The notes beneath the pieces are model-generated. The model was not told the DNA's origin. It worked only from the letters and a program-made list of their open reading frames with translations, and did not search any database. The position numbers and the translations under genes are program-made. 64,000 bases of DNA from Caldimicrobium sp. (lineage in GTDB: Bacteria; Desulfobacterota; Thermodesulfobacteria; Thermodesulfobacteriales; Thermodesulfobacteriaceae), in the NCBI GenBank assembly GCA_009903935.1, contig WYEG01000026.1:31286-95285 (forward strand), read 5' to 3'. The stretch's first letter is position 1. Each line of letters opens with the position of its first letter. This document shows, piece after piece, positions 16,008-24,557 of this stretch.

Positions 16008-17294
16008 ATGAAAGAAAGTTTTAAAAATTACATTTTAAAACCAACCTATACAGGCTTTTTTGAAGGTGTTACCTTTGAGGGTAAGCCTGGCAAGCTTGTG
16101 TTCGAAGAATTTCCCTCCTTGACTGTAGAGGACCTTAGGGGAAAATATGTCTATCTTATTCTAAAACCAAAGACCTTCTACTTTGAAATCTACCGAGTAA
16201 ACATGCCGGTATTTAATAAGCAGGCTATGACCTTGAGGTTAAGAGACCGAATAGATACCCAGGGCTTCTTGAGCGGACCATATAAGCTCTTTTGGCAGGT
16301 TTTAGAAAAGACAGACTCAATTTACACTGTTTTTTTGCTTGCTATCCCTGTAAACGAATTTGACCCAATTGTTATTCCTCTTAAAGAGGTTGCAAAAGCA
16401 AGAATTAAGTTCATTACCTTTCTACCCTTTTTGCTTGCAAGGCTCTCAAGTGCTGAGCCCCAAATCATCGTCCATAAAGAAAAGGAAGGATTATGGCTTA
16501 CCCTTGCAGAAAAGGCTATACCTTATTATGTAGAATTTATCCCTGTTGATGAAATGGTAGGGGTTGATTATGCTATATTGAGCTCCCGTATTAACTTTTT
16601 CCAAAGGCTTTACCGGGGTGATACCGGAAAGGAGGCTAATATCGTATCGGTGACCTCACCTGAATTAAAAGAAGGTTTGGAAGGCGTTGGATCTCAAAAC
16701 ATTTCTTTAGCTGAAAACTTTAACCTCTACTTGACTATATTTGAAGTATCACAGAAGTTTAACCTCCTTTCCGAGGAAGAGCTTTCAGTCTTAAGGTTTA
16801 TGGAGATAAACAAAAAATTAGCCTACGGCATGTATGGGTTATCCATAATCTTTCTTTCCCTTTTTTGTGCCTTTTGGTATTGGAATAGAAACATTGAACG
16901 AGAGATAAGCCACAAAGAGGGGTTGACTATCCAAAGCATTAACCAACTGTTAAGCCAATATCCGTCGGAAAAAATCAAAGAATTTGAAAATTATGTTCTG
17001 CAAAAAAAAGAAGTTCAAACCTATCCTTCTATTAGCGAAATACTTTATAATTTAGCAAACCTTGATACAGATTATAGAATAAACGAACTAACGGTAGGAC
17101 GAGTAGGTAAGGATTATCAAATCCGGGTTCAACTTGAAAAAAAAGTTGAGCCTGAGGGTATAACCAATTTTTATCAAAATATTTTGAATAAAATGAGTAG
17201 CTTTATAATCATAAATAACAGCACAAATCATTATAATGTAGAAAATAATACTTTTACCCTAAATATCCAAGGGATAATAAAGTCAAAGAAGTAG
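16008..17294 (+). CDS. MshI-like (PilM-PilN type) pilus assembly protein
   Basis: A 428-residue protein with a cytoplasmic N-terminal region (1-270), a single transmembrane helix (YGMYGLSIIFLSLFCAFWYW, about 273-292) and a coiled periplasmic C-terminus. This is the layout of a PilM/GspL actin-like domain joined to a PilN-like segment, as in MshI. No sequence motif is strong; the assignment rests on topology and on gene order (between mshM-like and mshJ-like genes). It would anchor the ATPase to the inner-membrane assembly platform. Confidence 0.6.
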   Translation: MKESFKNYILKPTYTGFFEGVTFEGKPGKLVFEEFPSLTVEDLRGKYVYLILKPKTFYFEIYRVNMPVFNKQAMTLRLRDRIDTQGFLSGPYKLFWQVLEKTDSIYTVFLLAIPVNEFDPIVIPLKEVAKARIKFITFLPFLLARLSSAEPQIIVHKEKEGLWLTLAEKAIPYYVEFIPVDEMVGVDYAILSSRINFFQRLYRGDTGKEANIVSVTSPELKEGLEGVGSQNISLAENFNLYLTIFEVSQKFNLLSEEELSVLRFMEINKKLAYGMYGLSIIFLSLFCAFWYWNRNIEREISHKEGLTIQSINQLLSQYPSEKIKEFENYVLQKKEVQTYPSISEILYNLANLDTDYRINELTVGRVGKDYQIRVQLEKKVEPEGITNFYQNILNKMSSFIIINNSTNHYNVENNTFTLNIQGIIKSKK

Positions 17295-17301
17295 AAAGGA
17301 T

Positions 17302-17733
17302 ATGATTAGGAATCTAATCAAACAGGAAGTTTTAAGGTACTACAAAAAGGAGTTTTATCTATGGTTAGGTGCGGTTTTGTTATTAGGTTTAAGCTTATCT
17401 TTAAGTATAAAAGAGTATAAAAAATTAACAATTAATCTACAAAGTCAAGCGACTGTAGAAGAAAGTTATTACAAATTATCTAAGGAGATTGTGAGACTAA
17501 AAGAAGTATTAAAAAGGATAAATTTAAAGGCTACTCAAACAATGATTAGTATACCATTTAACGGAACCTATGATTTAAGAGATTTAAACAAAGCAATCTT
17601 TAATGTTAAAAATCTTACTCAATCAAATGCAAGTTTTTTAGTAATACGCGAGTTAAAGCTGATAAAGGAAAATGATATACCAAAGCTCAAATTAACTGGG
17701 GAAATTGTGGTCTTTCAGAGTGAAGGGTCCTAA
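17302..17733 (+). CDS. MshJ-like (PilO type) inner-membrane protein
   Basis: A 143-residue protein with one N-terminal membrane helix (LWLGAVLLLGLSLSLSI, about 20-36), a short coiled-coil region and a small periplasmic domain, the PilO/GspM/MshJ plan. Identified from topology and position; sequence similarity alone would be weak. Starts 7 bases after the MshI-like gene, with AAAGGA as ribosome site. Confidence 0.55.
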   Translation: MIRNLIKQEVLRYYKKEFYLWLGAVLLLGLSLSLSIKEYKKLTINLQSQATVEESYYKLSKEIVRLKEVLKRINLKATQTMISIPFNGTYDLRDLNKAIFNVKNLTQSNASFLVIRELKLIKENDIPKLKLTGEIVVFQSEGS

Positions 17734-17741
17734 AGGGTGGT

Positions 17742-18212
17742 ATGAAGTTTACGTTTAACCTGTTCCAAAAGCTAGTTTTAATCTTCTGGGGTCCAGCTTT
17801 AATCTACATTCTTTTTATGGTTTACCTCCCCATAAAATATGTAAAATATAATCCAAAAACTCAGCTAAACTTGCCAGAGGAGCATAAACAGCTTCTAAGC
17901 GTTGTTCAGGAGGTTGAAGCTTCAGTTAAACCTAAAGAAGTAAAATTAGCGGTGTTAAAGACTAATCCTTTTTACAAGGAGTCTTCAAAGTTAGGTATAT
18001 CAGATACTCAATCTTTACCTAAAACTATTCTAAGATTATCAAGCATCATCCAAATGCCTGAAAGAAAGGTATGCATAATTAACAATAAACCCTATTATGT
18101 AGGAAGTGTAGTTGAAGGGTATAAAATTTATAAAATAGGGGAATACTATGTTGAGCTTAAGGGACCTAAAGGGCGGGTTAAGCTTGAGGTGGGGGGCGTT
18201 TTGGCTCTTTAG
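17742..18212 (+). CDS. MshK-like (PilP type) protein
   Basis: A 156-residue protein with an N-terminal membrane helix (FQKLVLIFWGPALIYILFMVYL) and a C-terminal small beta domain: CIINNKPYYVGSVVEGYKIYKI followed by GEYYVELKGPKGRVKLEVG. This matches the GspC/PilP/MshK homology-region fold that docks the inner-membrane platform on the secretin. Its last 65 bases overlap the secretin gene. Confidence 0.6.
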   Translation: MKFTFNLFQKLVLIFWGPALIYILFMVYLPIKYVKYNPKTQLNLPEEHKQLLSVVQEVEASVKPKEVKLAVLKTNPFYKESSKLGISDTQSLPKTILRLSSIIQMPERKVCIINNKPYYVGSVVEGYKIYKIGEYYVELKGPKGRVKLEVGGVLAL

Positions 18213-19686
18213 CCTCTTTATTTTCATTTCCTGCACGGCTAAAGTGCCAAGTTTAGAAACAAAAGAAACCTACAATAAATGGAGGGAAATTTTAGAAAAC
18301 CAAACTACCCCACAACCAAAGGAAGAAAGAAAAGAAGAAAGGATTGAGCTTAAGCCAAAGTTTGTTCCGGCTTCTCCTTTACAAAAGCGGATAAATGTAG
18401 CTTTTCATCAGGAATACTATGAAAACATCCTTTCTTTTTTAAGTATCCAAGCAGGGCTTAGCTTTATCCTTGACCCAGAGGTAAAAAAGGTCATCCCTGA
18501 GGATAAAGCAAGGCTATCCTTTCAGTTTGTAAACCAACCCTTGGAAGAGGTTATAAAAAAGGTCTGCGAGGTCTTGGATGTATATCCAAAGATTGAAAAG
18601 GGGGTTCTTTACATTTTGCCCTATGAGGAACGGATCTTTAATCTTGGTTTTCTGCCTGTGGTAAAAGAAAGCAGAGCAAACCTTGGTGGCGATGTGTTAG
18701 GCAACATAGCAACCACTACAGGTGGCGGAGGAGCAAGCCTACCCTCCCCCTTAAAAGGAGAATTTTCCGTTTCTTCGGAGCTTTCTCGAAGCTATCTTGA
18801 AGTTTATAAAAACCTTGAACAAACTGTGAAGGGGATGCTCTCTAAATCTGGTATGTATCAATTAAACCTCTCAGCTGGTATTTTGTATGTTAAGGATAGA
18901 CCAAGCAATGTTAAAGCGATAGACAGGTTTATTAAAGAATTTTCGGCAAAGTATAGGAAACAAATTGTTCTTGATGCTCAAATTATCGAGGTGGAACTAA
19001 ATAAAGAACATACTCTTGGGATAGATTGGTTTCAAATCACCAACTATCTTATGGGGAATAACAGGGTATCATTTAACACCCTTGACCTAGGTATAACTAC
19101 GAGAACGGACCAGCCTTCGGTAAGCTTAACCATAAGCGGGCAACCTAATGTTAATGTGCTTCTAAACCTTCTTAAACAATATGGAGAGCTCAAAGTCTTA
19201 CAGAATCCTAAGCTCAGGGTTTTACATTCTCAACCAGCCATAATAAGCGTTGGCACAACCTTTTCTTACATCAAAGAATTCAAAAGGGATATAACAACTG
19301 GAACTACTACCGGAGTTATTACTTACACTACTCAAACTTCATCAGTGTTTGATGGAGTTTTGCTTGGTATCGTGCCCTATCTTTTAGATAATGAAGACAT
19401 ATATCTACACATTGTCCCTATCAAAAGCGAATTAGTCGAGTTAAAGGATGTAAAGTTTGGCGTTGATTACTTTATTACCCTTCCTACTGTAAATCTAAGA
19501 GAGATGAGTTCTATTGTTAAGGCAAGACCGGGGGACTTGATAGTAATAGGGGGGCTAATTTTAGACAAGCAAAGGAACACCGAAAGACGGGTTGCAATAC
19601 CTCTGCTTGAGAATATTTTTCGTTCTCAAGTAGGTGGGGGTAAACTTTCAGAGCTTGTAATCGTAATAAGGTTGATGGTAGACTGA
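18148..19686 (+). CDS. mshL: MshL-type outer-membrane secretin (lipoprotein)
   Basis: Secretin of 512 residues. The N-terminus has a lipoprotein signal ending LFIFISC (Cys about 29). Next come an STN/N-domain region (QAGLSFILDPEVK..., about 110-165) and the C-terminal secretin domain with LKVLQNPKLRVLHSQPAIISVG and the VPLL-like segment RRVAIPLLENIF. It forms the outer-membrane channel through which a pilus or pseudopilus passes. The ATG at 18148 has AGGGG 7 bases upstream, which supports this start despite the 65-base overlap with the MshK-like gene. The stop overlaps the next ATG. Confidence 0.9.
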   Translation: MLSLRDLKGGLSLRWGAFWLFSLFIFISCTAKVPSLETKETYNKWREILENQTTPQPKEERKEERIELKPKFVPASPLQKRINVAFHQEYYENILSFLSIQAGLSFILDPEVKKVIPEDKARLSFQFVNQPLEEVIKKVCEVLDVYPKIEKGVLYILPYEERIFNLGFLPVVKESRANLGGDVLGNIATTTGGGGASLPSPLKGEFSVSSELSRSYLEVYKNLEQTVKGMLSKSGMYQLNLSAGILYVKDRPSNVKAIDRFIKEFSAKYRKQIVLDAQIIEVELNKEHTLGIDWFQITNYLMGNNRVSFNTLDLGITTRTDQPSVSLTISGQPNVNVLLNLLKQYGELKVLQNPKLRVLHSQPAIISVGTTFSYIKEFKRDITTGTTTGVITYTTQTSSVFDGVLLGIVPYLLDNEDIYLHIVPIKSELVELKDVKFGVDYFITLPTVNLREMSSIVKARPGDLIVIGGLILDKQRNTERRVAIPLLENIFRSQVGGGKLSELVIVIRLMVD

Positions 19687-20567
19687 TGAGCAAGCTTGGT
19701 GAAATCTTAGAAAAGTTAAGAGAAAAGAAAATTGATAAAAGATTCTCTAGGAACATATTTGAACATCAAATTGAAGAATTTTCCTATCAAAGAAAGAAAA
19801 ATATAGCTCTTCGAATATTACTAATCCTTCTCTTTTTTAGTTCAGTAATAGGAGGTTATTTAACGGTAAAAATATTAGAAAACTTTGTATCTATAAAAAA
19901 GAACAATTTAGGGCAAAAAGAAGCTCTCCTTCAACGAAATGCTTTAACAAAATCAAAGGAGGCCTTAAATGTAACACACACTAACATGGAAGATACAAAA
20001 AAAGAAAGCGTTAAAGCTAACGAAGGGACCAAGACTGCAATAGCTACAAATACAACCAAAAGAACAACTCCTACTAAATTTCCTACAAAAACTGAAGAAG
20101 GAAAAAAAGAGATAAAACCAACAAAGAAAACTAAAGAAAAGCCTCTATTTGCTAAAAAACCTCATACAGATGTCTATTCTCCTCAAGAAGGTCCGCCCAT
20201 ACTTCGGGAAGAGGGCTTGTTGAAAAATCTTCTTTTAAACGCTGAGGAAGAAGTTGCTAAGGGAAACTATCAATCGGCTAAAGTTTTCTACGAGAGATAC
20301 TTAGCTTATAGACAAGAACCTGAAGTTTACAACAACTATGGAAGCGTTCTCTTTTTGCTTGGGGATTATAAATCAGCAGAAAAAGCCTTTGCCAAGGCTT
20401 TATCTTTACGACAAGACCCAACCTTCAAGCTTAACCTGATTATGGCTAAGCTAAAGCTTAACCAGTATGGATTTGCCTGTCAAATGTTTAGAGAATCACA
20501 AAAGGAGTTAGAAAAGTTAGAGGAGGCAACCTTGGTCAAGGATATCTGTTCTTCGAGGGGATTTTAA
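19686..20567 (+). CDS. MshN-like TPR protein
   Basis: A 293-residue protein with a cytoplasmic start, one membrane helix (IALRILLILLFFSSVIGGYL, about 40-60), a long Lys/Thr-rich low-complexity linker (about 75-170) and C-terminal tetratricopeptide-like repeats (about 185-290; YQSAKVFYERYLAYRQEPEVYNN etc.). The plan and its place between secretin and ATPase match MshN. It starts on the last base of the secretin stop codon (TGATG). The linker DNA is A-rich and compositionally distinct. Confidence 0.7.
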   Translation: MSKLGEILEKLREKKIDKRFSRNIFEHQIEEFSYQRKKNIALRILLILLFFSSVIGGYLTVKILENFVSIKKNNLGQKEALLQRNALTKSKEALNVTHTNMEDTKKESVKANEGTKTAIATNTTKRTTPTKFPTKTEEGKKEIKPTKKTKEKPLFAKKPHTDVYSPQEGPPILREEGLLKNLLLNAEEEVAKGNYQSAKVFYERYLAYRQEPEVYNNYGSVLFLLGDYKSAEKAFAKALSLRQDPTFKLNLIMAKLKLNQYGFACQMFRESQKELEKLEEATLVKDICSSRGF

Positions 20568-20569
20568 TC

Positions 20570-22207
20570 GTGGAAAGAAAACCTCTTGGTCAAATTCTAA
20601 AGGAAAAGGGCTATCTCACGGACCAAGCTTTAAACTTTGCCCTTCTTGAACAAAAGGCAACAGGAGAAAAGCTTGGAGAGATCCTAATCAGGATGGGTAT
20701 CACCACTGATTTAGAGATAGCAGTAGCTCTGGCAGAGCAGGCAAATTTCCCCTTTATAGACCTGGCTCTTATCCAGCCTGATTATCAAGCTCTATCTCTC
20801 ATCCCCTATAATTTTGCCATCAACAACTTAGTCTGCCCCTTTGCCATGGAGGGGGATAAACTTAAAGTAGCGATTTCTGATCCCTTTAATCATCATCTGA
20901 TGAACGCTGTTTATAGGGTAGCTGGAAGGCAAATTGAATTTTACATTTCTGGGCAGAAAAGTCTGCAAAAGGCTATATCACAATTCTACTTTTTCAAAGA
21001 AAACCCTATTGAAGAGAAGATCTTTTCTTTGGTTGAAAGGTTACGTCTTAATCCTACACTTGAGTTTGATGTGGATGAGCTTTTCAACAATCTTTTGATC
21101 CTTGGTATTTCAAAAAGAGCAACGGACCTTCATTTAATCCCAACGCAAAAGAGCTTACAGGTCTTTTACCGAATTGACGGTGTTCTTGAACCAACGGTAG
21201 TTTTCCCAGCAGCGATCTTAAGAAGACTGATAAATGTAATTAAAATCAAGTCGCAAATGGACATTGCTGAAACACGCAGACCTCAGGATGGTAGAACCAC
21301 CTTTACCTTTTTAGAGGAAAGGTACGATTTAAGGGTGGCAACTGCCCCGACATCCTTTGGAGAAACGGTGGTCATAAGGTATCTTCCAACTGGGGCTCAG
21401 GTGCAAAACCTCGAATACCTTGGGTTTGACCCTGAGGAAATTAAGATGATTGATGAAATCTTAGCTAAACCTTATGGGATGTTTCTAATTACCGGACCAA
21501 CTGGGTCCGGAAAGACTACTACTCTATTTTCAAGTTTAAGAAGAATAAATCTTTTTGAAAAGAATGTGCTAACCTGTGAAGACCCGATAGAGTATCTTTT
21601 GCCCCTCACAAGACAAACTCAGGTAAACGAAGAAATAGGCTATACTTTTGCCAGAGCGATAAGAAGCTTTCTTAGACTTGACCCTGATGTCATCCTTGTA
21701 GGTGAGGTAAGGGATGAAGAAACAGCAGAGATGGCAGTAAGAGCTGCGCTTACCGGCCATTTATTCCTTTCTACCCTTCACACAAACGACTCCATCTCAA
21801 GCATATCCCGTCTGAGGGACATGAAGGTTCCTTTAGACCTTTTAGCAAGTTCTTTAAAAGGGGTGATTGCCCAAAGGTTAGTCCGAAGGATATGTCCCTA
21901 CTGTAAAGAAGAGTATAGCCCTTCCGCCTCGCTTCTTGAGTATTATAAACTACCTAAGGACCATGTTTACTATCGAGGGAGAGGATGCCCTCATTGCCGT
22001 GGCAAGGGATACTTGGGTAGAACGGTAGTTTGTGAAATTTTTTACATAGATGAAGAAATATCAAACAAGATTGCTAATGGTCATTCTCTGTTTGAACTAT
22101 ATGCTCTTTCTAAGGCTAAAGGTTTTAAAACTTTACAAGAAGATGCAGCTGATAAGGTGCTAAAAGGAATAACAACGGTAGAAGAGATTAAGAGAGTCGT
22201 CGGATAG
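20570..22207 (+). CDS. mshE: MshE/PilB/GspE-type assembly ATPase
   Basis: Hexameric traffic ATPase of 545 residues that powers pilin extension. It has a MshEN/T2SSE N-domain (about 1-140), Walker A GPTGSGKT (309-316), an Asp box and Walker B (LDPDVILVGEVRDEETAE), a His box (TLHTND) and a tetracysteine zinc site (CPYC ... CPHC). MshEN domains can bind c-di-GMP in relatives. The start is GTG 20570, two bases after the TPR gene. Together with MshG it identifies the locus as MSHA/type IVa-like. Confidence 0.93.
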   Translation: MERKPLGQILKEKGYLTDQALNFALLEQKATGEKLGEILIRMGITTDLEIAVALAEQANFPFIDLALIQPDYQALSLIPYNFAINNLVCPFAMEGDKLKVAISDPFNHHLMNAVYRVAGRQIEFYISGQKSLQKAISQFYFFKENPIEEKIFSLVERLRLNPTLEFDVDELFNNLLILGISKRATDLHLIPTQKSLQVFYRIDGVLEPTVVFPAAILRRLINVIKIKSQMDIAETRRPQDGRTTFTFLEERYDLRVATAPTSFGETVVIRYLPTGAQVQNLEYLGFDPEEIKMIDEILAKPYGMFLITGPTGSGKTTTLFSSLRRINLFEKNVLTCEDPIEYLLPLTRQTQVNEEIGYTFARAIRSFLRLDPDVILVGEVRDEETAEMAVRAALTGHLFLSTLHTNDSISSISRLRDMKVPLDLLASSLKGVIAQRLVRRICPYCKEEYSPSASLLEYYKLPKDHVYYRGRGCPHCRGKGYLGRTVVCEIFYIDEEISNKIANGHSLFELYALSKAKGFKTLQEDAADKVLKGITTVEEIKRVVG

Positions 22208-22227
22208 ACAACTAAAAGGTCTTAAAG

Positions 22228-23433
22228 ATGCCTCTATACAGATTTAAGGCCTTGCTACCTGATGGAAGTATAGCTGAGGATGAGGGCATATACGAGAACC
22301 CTGAACAGCTTTTTAATGAGCTAAGGGCTGAAGGTGCCTTTTTACTCGAATACACTGAAAAACGCAGCCTCCTCCCAAAGTTCTTCTCAAGAAGAGTAAA
22401 AAGAAAGGAGATAGCAGAGCTTCTTCATCAACTTTCGATTACCTTAAAAAGCGGAATTCCCTTAATTTCAGCCCTTGAGGATTTAGAACCAGAGATAAAA
22501 AATAAAATCTTAAAAGAAGTTGTGCGAAATATCAGGCAATCTTTACGAAGGGGGGCAACCGTTCGAGAAGCCTTTGAAAGAACGGGAGTTTTCAGCGGCA
22601 TCGTCCTTTCCCTAATCCAGATCGGCGAGGAATCGGGAACGCTTGACAGGACTTTTGAAGAGGCTTCTCAACATCTCTACCGCATAGAAGAGATTATGTC
22701 CCAAACTAAAAGGGCTTTAATCTATCCTTCCTTTGTCCTCCTTGCCATGACTGGAGCCTTCTCCTTCTGGATGTTCTATGTTCTTCCACAAATACTTAAG
22801 GTATTTACCGAGATGAACATTAAGCTTCCCACGCCAACGATCCTACTAATGAACATCGTCAACTTTTTTCTGCGCATAAAGTTTATTTTACCCTTCATCT
22901 TTATCGGTGCTATTTTCTTGTTTGTTTTTCTCTATCGGCACCCCAAAACTCAGGCTCCTATGGAAAGGTTTCTACTCAAAACTCCAATCCTCGGACGGGT
23001 CAAAAGGACAAGCTTTCTTGCCTTCTTTTTTGAGCATTTTTCCCTTTTGCTTTCTGCAGGGCTTGATTTAAGACGGATACTCTATCTTTTGAAATCAGCC
23101 TTTCCCAACAGATATTATCAAAGGATAGTCCTGTCGATGGAGGAAGGCATAACTAGAGGAGAAACCATTACTGATACTCTAAAAAAGCATGAAGTATTTC
23201 GACCGATTGACATAAGGATGGTGGCAGTGGGAGAGAGAACTGGAAGGCTTGATACTCAGATGAAGATGCTTTCCGCTTTTTACTTTGAGGAAGTTAAGAA
23301 CCTAATGGACCAGTTAACCAAAATACTTGAACCGGTCATTCTTACCATCTCAGGGATAATTTTTCTTCTTATCATCATAGCCCTTATCGGACCTGTGTAT
23401 GAGCTTATCTCTCAGGTCGGTAAGGCCTATTAA
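22228..23433 (+). CDS. mshG: MshG/PilC/GspF-type inner-membrane platform protein
   Basis: Polytopic platform protein of 401 residues with two T2SSF domains: the first (about 60-190) with LHQLSITLKSGIPLISALEDL and LSLIQIGEESGTLDRTFEEAS, the second (about 265-390) with FFEHFSLLLSAGLDLRRIL and MVAVGERTGRLDTQMKMLS. Membrane helices lie around 165-185, 215-235 and 370-395. Last gene of the locus; its end overlaps the convergent creatininase-family gene by 4 bases. No pilin genes follow. Confidence 0.93.
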   Translation: MPLYRFKALLPDGSIAEDEGIYENPEQLFNELRAEGAFLLEYTEKRSLLPKFFSRRVKRKEIAELLHQLSITLKSGIPLISALEDLEPEIKNKILKEVVRNIRQSLRRGATVREAFERTGVFSGIVLSLIQIGEESGTLDRTFEEASQHLYRIEEIMSQTKRALIYPSFVLLAMTGAFSFWMFYVLPQILKVFTEMNIKLPTPTILLMNIVNFFLRIKFILPFIFIGAIFLFVFLYRHPKTQAPMERFLLKTPILGRVKRTSFLAFFFEHFSLLLSAGLDLRRILYLLKSAFPNRYYQRIVLSMEEGITRGETITDTLKKHEVFRPIDIRMVAVGERTGRLDTQMKMLSAFYFEEVKNLMDQLTKILEPVILTISGIIFLLIIIALIGPVYELISQVGKAY

Positions 23434-24146
23434 AAACCAGCCAAGGCTTGCTTTAAAGCCAAAATAAACCTTTGAGCTAAAATTTCCCCTTTCTTTGCAC
23501 TGGCAAGATTTGGTCTTCCCCAGATGCCAGAGCTCCAATATTCTTTTTTGTTGGCAACAACCCAATGCCTTGGAAACTTGGGATAATCCTCAAAACCACC
23601 TTCTTTAACTAAATGAGGCTTAAGATAGAGGATTAGAGAGGTTTCCCATTCGCCGGCATGAGAATCTGAAGAGGGGATGTTTAACTCAGAAAAGGCTTCT
23701 TTTAAGAGGTCACAGATGTTCGCAACGAAAGCCTTGGTTTCTGGATGATTTCTTACGAATTCTTCGCAGGCATCAACAAGATAGCAAAGATGAGTTCCGC
23801 CTGCATGTCCAGAAAGGATGATAAATTTTTTCAAGCCAAAATGATGAAGCTCACAAAGAATATCAAGAAGAAGTTGTTTTAAAGTTTCTCCTCTTATGCT
23901 GATCGTTCCGGGTAGCCCATGAGTGCTTCGACAAAGCCCATAATAGATAGGGGGGGCAAGTAGAGCTTTGACCTCTTTTATGGCAAGCTTGCAGAGCTCA
24001 TAAATAGTATAAAGGTCTGTGGCTAAGGGGAGATGTGGACCGTGGGCTTCGACCGAACCAACAGGAATAATCACTTTATCAGTCTGCTGAAGAGAAGCGC
24101 TAAACTCTTCAGATGTCATCTCCTCGATGAGCATGGATATTTTCAT
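23430..24146 (-). CDS. Creatininase-family amidohydrolase
   Basis: A 238-residue member of the creatininase/creatinine amidohydrolase fold. Metal-ligand motifs are visible: PVGSVEAHGPHLPLATDLY (Glu, His, Asp), LSGHAGGTHL and DSHAGEWETSL. Members hydrolyse cyclic amides (creatinine, formamidopyrimidines in archaeal riboflavin/F420 synthesis, mycofactocin peptide). No partner gene reveals its substrate here, so a specific name would be a guess. Single-gene unit convergent with mshG. Confidence 0.85.
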   Translation of the reverse strand: MKISMLIEEMTSEEFSASLQQTDKVIIPVGSVEAHGPHLPLATDLYTIYELCKLAIKEVKALLAPPIYYGLCRSTHGLPGTISIRGETLKQLLLDILCELHHFGLKKFIILSGHAGGTHLCYLVDACEEFVRNHPETKAFVANICDLLKEAFSELNIPSSDSHAGEWETSLILYLKPHLVKEGGFEDYPKFPRHWVVANKKEYWSSGIWGRPNLASAKKGEILAQRFILALKQALAGF

Positions 24147-24229
24147 AGAAACCTCAACAAAAATGGATGCAGTAGGTTTAGTAAAAAATAATTATAAAAT
24201 TAACCTTTCTAAAGGTCAAGAAATTTCAA

Positions 24230-24439
24230 GAGGCTGTTCAAAAAAGTCCCCCTACTTTGTCCTGCCGAGCGTGAGCTAAGCATCCCTCGCTTCGTTCGGG
24301 ACGGCGTCCCTCCTCACTTCGTTCGGGACAGTGCTTCGGGATGTCCTCCCGAGGCACGCAAGTGCCGAGGGACCCCTCGGCTGACGCCTCGGGGCGACAG
24401 CAGGAGAGCTTGCACAAAAAACATTTTTAGTACAGCCTC
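24230..24439. mobile_element. MITE-like element with terminal inverted repeats and 11-bp target-site duplication
   Basis: A 210-bp non-coding insertion. Its ends are inverted: left GAGGCTGTTCAAAAAA and, read inward from the right end, GAGGCTGTACTAAAAA (14 of 16 match). It is flanked by an exact 11-bp direct repeat, AGAAATTTCAA (24219-24229 and 24440-24450), the footprint of transposition. The interior is GC-rich and palindromic (ccgagcgtgag, ccctcgcttcgttcggg, gtgccgagggacccctcggc) and contains no reading frame. A short non-autonomous element mobilised by a transposase elsewhere is inferred. The rest of the 24147-24557 gap is AT-rich with no gene seen. Confidence 0.8.
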
Positions 24440-24557
24440 AGAAATTTCAAAGGGTAATTGTTCCCATAATTTCACCAAAGAAGTATGAATAAATTAACTT
24501 TGTGCAAATATTCTCATATAGGTTTTACTTTTACCTAAACCCCTTAGCTTTAAATTT

